A stretch of DNA of 64,000 bases from the NCBI GenBank assembly GCA_021234155.1, contig JAJEKV010000041.1, positions 10,067,018 through 10,131,017 of the forward strand, read 5' to 3'. The DNA is from Isoetes taiwanensis. Taxonomy: Eukaryota > Streptophyta > Lycopodiopsida > Isoetales > Isoetaceae. The position numbers and the translations under genes are program-made. This document shows positions 54,932 to 64,000 of the stretch, piece after piece (the first letter of the stretch is position 1; every line of letters starts with the position of its first letter). Below the pieces are notes generated by a model. The model did not search any database and was not told the origin of the DNA. It worked only from the letters and a program-made list of their open reading frames with translations.

Positions 54932-57900
54932 GATCCTCTATGCAGCCATGGCTGTGTTCTTCAGACGATTTTGCTGCAGACGATTTCCCTTGCACTTACA
55001 GACGATTTTTCTTGCTTCATTCTTCTGGATTTTCCATCCTCTTCGATTTCTGTTCTCGGTTGTAAAATTTTATTCCGCATTTCTTTTTGGATTTCCGTGT
55101 ATTATTGCCGTTCTTATTTCAAGCCGGATCATCCGTCGCTGGGTTGTCTTAGTAGGGGAGCCGGTGTTGGATTACATACAGGGTCCTCTATTTTTGCCTC
55201 TCTGTGATGTGCTCACGTCATCCAATGATTTTAAGTGTGTATTTTATTGATATCCAATGATTTTTAAAAAAATAAGAAAAAAAGGTTGCACTTAGCGATA
55301 AGGTTGCCCTAATAGTTGAATCAAAATACAACCACCGACAAAATACGTCAATGTCGCAATGTTTGTTTTTAATATATATATTTTTTTAGAATGATTGGCT
55401 CTAAGCGTATTTTGTATGACATGTTGCAAATTTGTGCAAAATTAAATGCAATTTGTGTTGTACCAAACATATGATCTATATCAAAAAAGCTATGCAATCT
55501 TATTACGCTCTTCAATATTAAATTAATGTCTCTAAGGTATCTATGAACCCGTGGCAGTCGAACTGAAATGTGACTCCGAGTAAAGGGCCATGTCAATATA
55601 GATATTTTGAAGGGGGGCTCACATGTTTGTCCTTGACCTTGTGGAAGATGAACCAAGTAGATGTTGTTTTGATATGTCAAATTCTTTTGTTGGGTTATGC
55701 ACATATGAAACAATACTATGAATAATATGCTCCAATTGAAATGTCATTGAAATTGTGATTCTTTCTTGTTGTTTGGATCGTAAGTTTACTTAATTTGCCA
55801 ACCTACTTTTGTTTGTGCATAATGAAATAGGAAGACTATAATGTTTGTTGCAATTTTGTATGCAACTGGAAAGTTGAGCTGTTTGAAACTCACTCTTTTT
55901 TATGTTCCTAAATTTTCACAACATTTGTCTACACAAAGCATATGCATATATTCTGCAAATATAAGCGTTATCCGTTATGGCTTTGTCGGTATTGCGTCTA
56001 ACTAAGGTGGTGTTAAAGTTATGACCCGTTTGAATTTGAAAAGTTAATGTTACATGGTTAACCCATTCTTACCATATCATATTCATTCATGCAATTGCCC
56101 ATAAAAACTCCCTAAGTTTATGAAATTCTTGAAGACAGCATAGACAGGGCGCCAAACCTACATGCACGTGTTTCCAGAAAAGAATAGTCAATGGATGGCA
56201 GATGCTTGTGCTAGAGAGGTATGTACGAACGAAAGAAAGTTTCACATGCATTGAGTGTTGAGCAAGGTGGGATCATGTTGTGTCTTAAAGAAAATGTGAA
56301 TAGGTTAATGATTAAGAGTTGGAATATAAATTGGTCTCAAAGCGTGGTTATTACCCCATGTTGTTTATTGCGCAACGTCTTGGGTTACGTAGATGCACAA
56401 ACTATAGTAGCCAATGTCTCCGTCTTAGGCATATTTAGAATAGTGTCTAATGGGTGTAGGCATTCAGGACCCCTAAAGGAGTAATTTAGCTTTTAATGGT
56501 TCAAACACCATGGAGTAAAAATGTGAGCACCCGATAAGCAGGTTGCTCAGCGAAACTTGCTGGTCTGTCGCCAATTTGGCAGACCCGCTTAACTGGCACC
56601 TCATCACCGCCACGTACGTAAATGAATCCAATAAAGGGAGGAGGCGACAATAGTAGTAATAGTACACAAAATGTGGCCAATACTGTCTTTTCTTCATCAA
56701 AGCCCCCAAAAAGGACAAAAATGGATCACCAATTCCTGGCTCTGCTCGTTCTCGGAATAAAAATGGATGGCAAAATGAAGAATTCATGGCCCTTCTTATA
56801 ATATCTTAGATGGGCATTACAGAGAGATAAAAAAAATGGAAAAAAGATGCAGCCTCCAACGACATGGACACAATATCACACGATTTCATCCCTGCAGAAA
56901 TGTAATGGTAAAAACGCTGAACTTTGATGTAATTTACAGGCATGATTGCTTTCAATCTGCTCGGCTATAGTAGATCGCCATTTTCTGATCAATCCATCCA
57001 AATAATCCACGTTTTGATTTGCTAATGCCTCCGCCCCTTTTTTCCATCAAAATGATGCTATTTCTTGCCAATTGCTCGTCCTTGTTTCTTTTTCTTAGCC
57101 CTAACTTCTGATGCAAGTGTAGCTGGAATATTTCTTGTTGGATTATTTCTTGTTTTTTGATCCATGGCAGTCCAGAGTAGAAATGAATGGAAATTCCGGT
57201 GCGAATCGGTCAAATTGAGCTTGAAATGGGTGTTTTCAGCTTGGAATTGGGCAATTTGAGCTTGATTTGGGCCGAAAATGGCGGATAAATTCTATCATGA
57301 GGAGAAGAGAGCTGGGGTGTGTTTGCCGGAAAAAGAAATTTTCTGCTGGAAAAGGCCTTCCAAAAAACATAGATAATTTCAAAACTTTTTTTTTTTTTGC
57401 TAGTTATCTTATATATGGTTAGATATAATTAATAAATACAAGAATTTATCGCAGCACCCTCTGCAACCTTGGAATTGAAATAAATAAAATATCATGCATC
57501 TAGTGCTAAAATTTGATGGTTTTCGAAACACAAATAAAATAGTTTTATGCCTTTCACATTACGTAAAGTCTGGGGGTCGTACATCTAGTCCGCGCAGCCA
57601 ATGGCGCCCTGCTATGTGGCAGCAATTGTTTTCCTGAATGCTGCCCTAGCCACTTCGCCTCACATTCTGCAATTTCACCTCTGGTTCTTTTCTCCGGTCG
57701 TTGGATCTACGGCCCCTGTGACTTCACGTTGCACGATTGGCTCTACGGCTTGAATTCCAGCGAGTTAGGCAGGCATCCGCGCTGTCGCGCATCGTTCAGC
57801 ATTCCTCGCTAGAAATCAAGCCGCAGGGCCATTCCTGTATACAGAGAGTTCTGAAATTCCAACCTTTCAAATGCCAGACGAAAATTTAAAATGACAGAAT

Positions 57901-58011
57901 CCAAATTTTTAATCAAGAAATGAGAACAGAGATACAACTAATAAGAAGCCCTAAATTCGAATTAGGATTTAGGGTAGCTAACCTTAGCTTATAAAATAAT
58001 TTACCCAAAAG
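54932..58011. other. intergenic, no gene recognised
   Basis: No gene supported on either strand. ATCCAATGATTTT occurs twice about 30 bp apart near 55220-55265. The rest is AT-rich, without domains or RNA genes. Confidence 0.5.
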
Positions 58012-58791
58012 GTGTATAGATACTTGGAACATCACATTCTCCCCACCTTAAAATTGATGATGTCTTCAGCATCAAGACTATGCTTGTTGTGGGCCAACAG
58101 ATGACATGTTGGAAGTAAGTGTTCCCACCTTAAAGAGATAACGCGAGATTATAAGTCACACATAAGTTGCCAAGTTCAAAGTGATCAAGTTTGAAATGAC
58201 GCGTAATGTGCAATTCATAATTCTGTGAGAGTTAACCGGTAATTAAATTGAGCAACATTATGTGGAAGGGAACATGACGAGTTATGATGTCCTCAGCATT
58301 GGCATTAGGTGGTTAAGTACAAGGAGAGTTAAATTAAGGAAAATTGCACGAATTTAGGTAGGTGATATAAAAGATACATACATAGATCATACAGGATCAT
58401 CATTTAGGACTGTAGTCGGTCAAAAATTGACACTGTTGATATAATACATAAGCAGGCACGACATTGGTCCTCGGTAGACCGTAGCCTATAGGGTCTAGCA
58501 GTGCAACTAGAAAACACATATCACAACAAGAACATGGGCCCATAACAGCCCTTAAAAGAAGTTGCGGGCGCCAAAATAAATGCTTCTGGCCTGCAGAATC
58601 ACAAGACATCAGTATTTACAAAATAATTTATATGTTGTGGTTGAAGGGACCACCCCCTTTGAAGAAGAAAAATGAAGATGGGGAAACCTATCATGCCTAG
58701 GGCTTGCCATCCGTCTTGGCATAAGGAATGACAATGTTCCCATTATAGCCATAGACGAAGGCATCCTATCATGCCTATATGCCCGAGGTTA

Positions 58792-59210
58792 CTAATAGCA
58801 AGCCCTCCCGGTGGCTTTAACAGTCATCCCATACCCGTTGCCAACCCGGCGGGTCTCCTTTAACCAAGACTCGACATCTATGTCGGAGAACCGGATGAGC
58901 TTATGGGTCCTCAGAATACTAGTGCTTGCAGAGGCAATCACTTTTTGGTCCTTGTCAATGGACTTCTCTTGTTCAGTATCAGATTCGGAAGAGTCGATGG
59001 AGTCCGAATTGGAGCTGGATGTTGTTGCAAGACGTGGAATGCTTCTATGGTGCACAGGCACACGACAAGCCATAGGCGGTGGTGCACATTGCGAAATACA
59101 TGCCTGTAGTTCTGCCATCTAGCACTTGATAAGAATGATCTCTTGCTCGCACGTCAAGCATGGATGTTCCACTGTGGCAGCCCATGAGGGCTGTCGTATT
59201 CCACCTATAG
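58792..59210 (-). pseudogene. Gag amino-terminal fragment
   Basis: A frame with a Ser/Asp/Glu-rich stretch (DSIDSSESDTEQEKS) followed by DIDVESWLKETRRVGNGYGM, matching DAESWLDEMQEFGKSYGM in the gag of the large element. It ends at the deletion junction (ATGRACY-stop). Confidence 0.65.
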
Positions 59211-59393
59211 CAAAAGGCAGGTTACTTATAGATGAGAAATGTGTATGAATCAAATCAATAATTATTGGACATACATACGTATCATCCCCATGGGGGCTGT
59301 CGTATTCCACCTATAGCAAAAGGCAAGTTACTTATAGATGAGAAATGTGTATGAATCAAATCAATAATGATTGGACACACACACGTATCATCC
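59188..59393. repeat. 106-bp tandem duplication
   Basis: GGGCTGTCGTATTCCACC starts at 59188 and again at 59294. The following ~100 bp are repeated with very few substitutions. It lies within the leader of the gag fragment and looks recent. Confidence 0.9.
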
Positions 59394-59647
59394 ATAAGTA
59401 AAGGATCCTAATAATACCATTAGCGAATAAAATCATTTTATATAATACAAATGAGAGTGTGAATTAGGGCTATACATAGAATAGTGCCCGAAGGCGAATA
59501 TAATTATAATATTAGAAAAGTGAGATGGAAATCTTGGTCGGAAGGTTGTCAATTGAGAGCGAGTGTTGGGAGTAAAAAGTAATTGATATTGATTCAGGCA
59601 CCTAGAATGGACAAAACAGAATGTGAAGATTTATTGATAACAAGATG

Positions 59648-59899
59648 TTATATACATGCATAGTTAGTTGGAGATGTGAGTGGGTGCTCGATTGAGCGAA
59701 GGGTACTATCCCTTACTGACCACAGCAGTTTGTACTTCTGCCAAGCTCGGAGGATGATGTCCTGATACTCCATGGTCGGGCTTACGACCAAGAGGTTGAA
59801 CAAACTGTTCATTGCTCGATATAGCTCCCAAAGGTGGTCATCCACATCGAGGAATGCCTCCTCGTATGTGTTATCCCAATAGGACCAACTCCTCCGCAT
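59648..59899 (-). CDS. ORF-f homologue
   Basis: An 83-codon frame with DVDDHLWELYRAMNSLFNLL, SPTMEYQDIIL and AWQKYKLL, homologous to 28292-28543. It lies upstream of the gag fragment in the same order. The extra carboxy-terminal residues differ. Function unknown. Confidence 0.45.
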   Translation of the reverse strand: MRRSWSYWDNTYEEAFLDVDDHLWELYRAMNSLFNLLVVSPTMEYQDIILRAWQKYKLLWSVRDSTLRSIEHPLTSPTNYACI

Positions 59900-59975
59900 G
59901 ATGCGTCGTAAGTCGTGAGCGGCTCTATCTCAAAGAAGCGTCATAAGCTCCCATCCTTTAATGTCATAGCATGGC

Positions 59976-61411
59976 ATGTTCGATGCAGGAATCATCCATG
60001 TGGCCAAGAACAAATCGATATGACGTGGATATCTGTGATTGCAAGAAAATGGATAAATTCAAGAAGCATGAAGGAAGAAAGGGAAAAATGGCAAAGGCCA
60101 TAGATCGCATTCTAGAATTTGGAACGAGGATTAGGACAATGCTAGACCCCGAAGTAGAGGCTCGAGAATCCCTTGCCTTGAGGTGTACACCTCCTATGGA
60201 TTATGACTTTAAGACAAGGGGGGTTCACAAAGTTGGGTCGTACTAAACATGTGCGTGGGCGGGAAGGGGGTTTTTATGAAGGCCTTCTGTACGTATATGT
60301 AAGGGTGGGAGATACATTTTACATCTGGCCAGCTTGTAGACATGCGGGAGGGGTAATCGAGGTTGAGAGTAACATGGCCGTAAGTTTACGTTTGAGGTCT
60401 TCATTTAGATTTGGACATTTACTCTATATATATTAATATTTTTTTATTCTGATATTGTAGATAACGATGCTCTGAAGCCTAACACTTACAGTCTTAGGAT
60501 TTTTCATTCCGAAGCTGGTAAAAAGACTTTAGATTAATCTTACGAAATGCTAAATCCTTATTAGGTTCTAATGCTTGCATTCGAGTCCCAGTTTTGGGTA
60601 TCCCCAACCTTAACAAAGTACAAGGCTATTTCATTTCCAGACATTGCAGGCCAAACAACAAAATACAAAGAAATCTATTTGATACTTCAAAGCTTAGATG
60701 CATTGTTGCATTAAATGCATCACAAATAGGAGGTCCTGAATTATATGCACTCTGAGCCCACACTTTGCCATTTTCAAAGCCATAAAGGACATCCAGACCA
60801 AGATTCATCACTCTTTTATCGTCTTTGATAGATGCCTAATAGAGGGAAAGCTTGAGAATATATACATTACAGGAATTAGGAATTACTTTTGAATGTAGAG
60901 AGTTTAGAGAATGACTTATTGTCGTATTCTTTGACATTATGGAGTCAATGACATTTTCTTGGTGTGGCAGTTTCTTTCATGATCCAGAGGAAGAGCAACC
61001 AAATCTTAGTTCTGGATTCTTAAATTGCTCTTGTCAAAAGGTAATACCTTCACGCAATGCTCCATATATCATCTGATCCATTCTAACACGTATCTCTTGT
61101 TCTAGAATAGCAGAAGCACATTTGTGTTCAAAGACAAATATCTACAGGCTTAAAGTGTTGGTAAGAGAGTATATTTTCATATCATTTTCTTTTTTAGTCT
61201 AAATACATGAAGATCTTCAAAGCCTCCGTGTTATAAGCTTGTATTCTAATACTTTCTCTGAAGTTATACGCTTGTATTGTCATCAAGCATCTCCCAATCT
61301 CTAATGACACGTGATAGAAAACCATAGCATGTCTTAAAACATCTAGTTTGAAGGATTTTCTAATCTTATATTCTATTATTATTACAGGTAACAAGTTTTC
61401 AACATGCAAAG
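59976..61411. other. no gene recognised
   Basis: Short frames on both strands carry no known domain; no repeat recognised. Confidence 0.5.
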
Positions 61412-62473
61412 AACTATATTTGTTTCACTTGATGATGGTTTGCGCAATCTAAGCGATTTGGGGTTTGTTAAGGTGATAGATGAATGCTCTTATGTCTCGG
61501 TGCAACAAGAGATACAACATGATGAGCTGGTAGAAAATAATGAGAATTTTTTTTTCTTGGAGAGAGAAATCTGCCCTTGACACTCTAGCAGGAGGAGAAG
61601 TTCGACGTGACAAGCAATGAAGTCACTATGATGTTGTCGGACATGCACGCACTAAAAAGACAAGAGACTGTGATTGACCCCTCTGAAAAGCAAGCTAACA
61701 TGACTGATCCATCTGAAACATTTGTGAAACAAGAAAACTAGCATCAGCCCAATATTGTATGTGATAGTACTCCATCCAATATTAAACTGCAATCCAACTT
61801 GGCATCTAAATCAGATCTATATAAGTGGCAGAAGGCAATAAAGCAAGCAACTGCGAGGATGAGAGAAAAGAATAGGAAAGATTGGTTTGAGCTTATATCT
61901 CGTGATGTTGGTGGTAAAGCAGAATTCTCTATATGGTGTATGGAATGCAACATGTGATATGTCAAAGGTGGAAGTGATACCATGTATAACTTTGTGCATA
62001 GCCATTGTGAAAGCAAAGCACATGTACAAAACTGTGCCCAAAATCACAACGAAGAAACTCTTATTTGTGAAGAAGAAAATGAAGGGGATAGGCATAGAGA
62101 AAATAAGTCCACAATTGATCATTGTTTATCCACTGAAGTTGCAGCATTCATGGAGGAGAGAGGAGTTTATTTAAATTACGAGCCTAGTGTTGGTGGATAT
62201 GCAAAGCTGGATGCCATTTGTATCGTCTGCATGACTTGTGAGAAGACACTAAACTTGTTTCCAAGAACTGGCTGTCTAGAACAGAATTTGAGTGATCATA
62301 TCACATCAAATAGGCACGTCCATGCATCAATGGAGGCCGAACGAAAAATGCAGACAAACTATGAAGGACCAAGTAAAGGTGGCAGACCAAGAAAGATTAA
62401 GTTAGTTGAAAAGGATCCTCGTCAAGGAAGCTTGCTTTCGTTTGTTCGAGGTAATCCAATATTTGACATCATG
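61412..62473 (+). pseudogene. double zinc-finger / AT-hook protein remnant
   Basis: Two similar Cys2-His2 units occur in one frame. The first is WCMEC...FVHSHCESKAHVQ, upstream of and around 61982. The second is ICIVCMTCEK...LSDHITSNRHVH (within 61982-62473). The spacing (C-x2-C, then H-x5-H) resembles matrin/U1-type or BED-like fingers. GGRPRKIK after the second is an AT-hook-like motif. A TGA at 61955-61957 splits the first finger, and another in-frame stop lies near 61741. It is either a pseudogene or has unrecognised introns. Homology beyond the fingers is not recognised; a transposase-derived origin is possible. Confidence 0.5.
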
Positions 62474-63214
62474 GCCTTTAATTTAATACAGTTGATTTGC
62501 AATTCCAGTTCATTCAATTCTTGCATTTGGGCTAATATTGATGTTAATATCGATTGTGGGCTTATTAATAATATTCATTTAATATGGTTCATTTGTATGT
62601 CTTTATCATCCATCCTTGAGTAGGTTTGTCAAAACTATGCCTTCTGTATTTGTCTCCTTCTACCGATCTAAGTAGGATGTAAAAACAAGAGAGCATAACT
62701 CTAGGCTGCCTAGAACTGCTGCAACATACTGCAGCCACATCATATTTGGAATAGTTGGCAGGATCTTTGATTGTATGCATGCTACTATACCTCCTATAAA
62801 GAACATAGCAGGCTCTATTTGATGCGGCACCTCGTGTTAAGAGGAATATAGCTTAATCAAACATATATCATCAGTTTTCTTGGATGCAAACAATAGTTCT
62901 TTGCTGATGCAAACAATAGGTCTTTGTTGTTTGCAATAGTTCTTATGCTAGAAATTCTACCATAGATAATGGGGCAGCACAGATCTAGACAGATCTGCCT
63001 ACAAGTGTAGAAGAAACTGGATTTAAAACAGAATCTATCATCATGCAAACTTGGGATTATCTCATTCTATGAATCCATTTCCCGGATGTGAGCCATAGCA
63101 GGAAAACTCTTTAAATTTATTCCGTACCAAAGAATATGAACTATTACTAATTCACATTTAAAGAATCAGATACATTTGTGAAGCCAGAACAAATACTAGG
63201 AAAGATCAGAGCTG
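62474..63214. other. no gene recognised
   Basis: AT-rich, with no domain. GCAAACAATAG-type motifs repeat two or three times near 62885-62940. Confidence 0.45.
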
Positions 63215-64000
63215 TACTGGAAATGTGTTGTTGTGTTCTTTGATGACATTCTTGTCTATAGTAGATCCATAGAGGAGCATAAGAAACACCTTCAGCAAGT
63301 TTTTGATCTTCTCAAACAAAATCAGCTATTTATTAATGAATCTTGTATCCAAAGATAGAATTAGAATGGATCTAGATAAGGTGAAGGCTATTCTTAATTG
63401 GCCTCGACCTAACAATGTCAAAGAATTGCGCTCCCTTGTGCAACTATGCAGTTATTATCGCCGATTTGTGAAGGATTTTGCGAAAAATGACTCTTCCATT
63501 GAACAGACTTCTGAAAAAGGGTATACCATTTCAGTGGAATGATGATGCAGAAAAAGCATTTCAGGATCTTAAGCACACGATGGCAATTGAGCCTGTATTA
63601 GCTATTCCTGATTGGAATAAACCATTTATAGTTGCTCAGATGCAAGCGGTAGTGCTAGTGGCGCAGTGCTTATACAAGATGGACACCTGTTGGCTTACAT
63701 TAGTCGTATGCTAAAGCCTTCTGAGCAGGGCTACAGTATTTATGAGAAGGAGTTGATTGCTTTAGTACATGCATTAAAGAAATGAAGACATTATTTGATG
63801 GAAACTAAAGCCCGATTTGATCAACAAAGTCGAAGGCATATTCAAATTTAGGATATCATAAATGCACATCAGTTGTAACTCATTGATACCATCAAAGATC
63901 TTGAGGGTACGCAGCTAGGTATAAACTAGGGAAGGAGAATAAAGTTGCTGATGCCTTAAGCCTGCCAGAATCATTGATTTAGATCCAATGAAATTGGGTG
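63215..64000 (+). pseudogene. Ty3/gypsy reverse transcriptase / RNase H fragment
   Basis: Begins at VVVFFDDILVYSRSIEEHKKH (catalytic region of reverse transcriptase), then DKVKAILNWPRPNNVKELR, CSYYRRFVKDFAK, LKKGIPFQWNDDAEKAFQDL and, in other frames, an RNase H region ([14 protein letters not shown]-like, [12 protein letters not shown]). It ends with a KVADALS-like motif near 63950. Several frameshifts and stops. It is a different lineage from the other chromoviruses here and runs off the window edge. Confidence 0.8.

Larger units (their letters stand above)
58012..59975 (-). mobile_element. third, deleted copy of the H3-bearing chromovirus family
   Basis: On the minus strand it has ORF-f (59899-59648), the gag start (about 59210-58792), the 3' untranslated region and polypurine tract (about 58750-58035), then only the first ~20 bases of an LTR (TGATGTTCCAAGTATCTATAC). 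The pol genes are absent: gag joins the 3' region directly near 58790. The segment 58600-58790 matches 23780-24040 of the large element. The H3, ORF-c and ORF-d parts are not present at its right end. Confidence 0.7.

Noticed and set aside
56221-56484. 87-codon plus frame
   Set aside because: No recognisable domain, no homologue in the window, and no promoter or splice context.
1-64000. CRISPR array or bacterial-type operon structure
   Set aside because: No regularly spaced short identical repeats with unique spacers occur. All direct repeats seen are tandem duplications or transposon parts, and the genome is a plant's.

Overview
The window is nuclear DNA of a land plant. The evidence is one intron-bearing host gene with plant-type splice sites, two long PLS-class pentatricopeptide (PPR) genes, plant chromoviruses primed by initiator tRNA-Met, and gene-poor, repeat-rich sequence. 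The short introns (about 65-370 bp), near-intronless PPR genes and many old transposon remnants would suit a lycophyte, fern or bryophyte better than a conifer. The species cannot be fixed from the sequence.

Layout. 0-5 kb: a terminal-inverted-repeat-like segment, a degenerate GAATCT array with ~470 bp higher-order period, and an LTR plus PBS inserted into it. 5-11.8 kb: no gene, but two foldback elements at 8.5-8.85 kb. 11.8-13.4 kb: PPR gene 1 (minus). 13.7-16.4 kb: GAATACC-rich repeats and a 138 bp tandem duplication. 16.5-18.1 kb: broken, intron-containing HUH (Rep-like) endonuclease gene (minus). 18.5-21.8 kb: plus-strand element remnant with a histone H3-like gene, three GC-rich palindromic repeats, a TATA promoter and two further gene remnants. 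22.07-33.74 kb: an LTR-bounded chromovirus on the minus strand. Between its PBS and gag it carries about 4.5 kb of extra genes: a histone H3-domain gene, an open reading frame with its own TATA/TGACGTCA promoter (here ORF-c), a second conserved gene (ORF-d), a tRNA-Phe and a small ORF (ORF-f). 33.9-43.2 kb: fragments of other chromoviruses and two LINEs. 43.8-45.4 kb: a related LTR. 47.3-49.7 kb: PPR gene 2 (plus). 51.2-54.07 kb: complete CWF19-like splicing-factor gene (minus, eight exons). 54.27-54.93 kb: foldback and MITE-like elements plus a tRNA-like fragment. 58.0-59.98 kb: deleted third copy of the chromovirus family. 61.4-62.5 kb: zinc-finger gene remnant. 63.2-64 kb: another Ty3/gypsy pol fragment.

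The main result is that two separate, oppositely oriented elements share the same gene order: histone-H3-fold protein, TATA promoter, ORF-c, ORF-d. In one of them this set lies between matching LTRs, a PBS and a gag-pol gene set. I read this as a retrotransposon lineage that captured a histone H3 gene and evolved an accessory gene block of unknown function. All copies here carry stops or frameshifts, so they are fossils. Only the CWF19-like gene and PPR gene 1 look intact.
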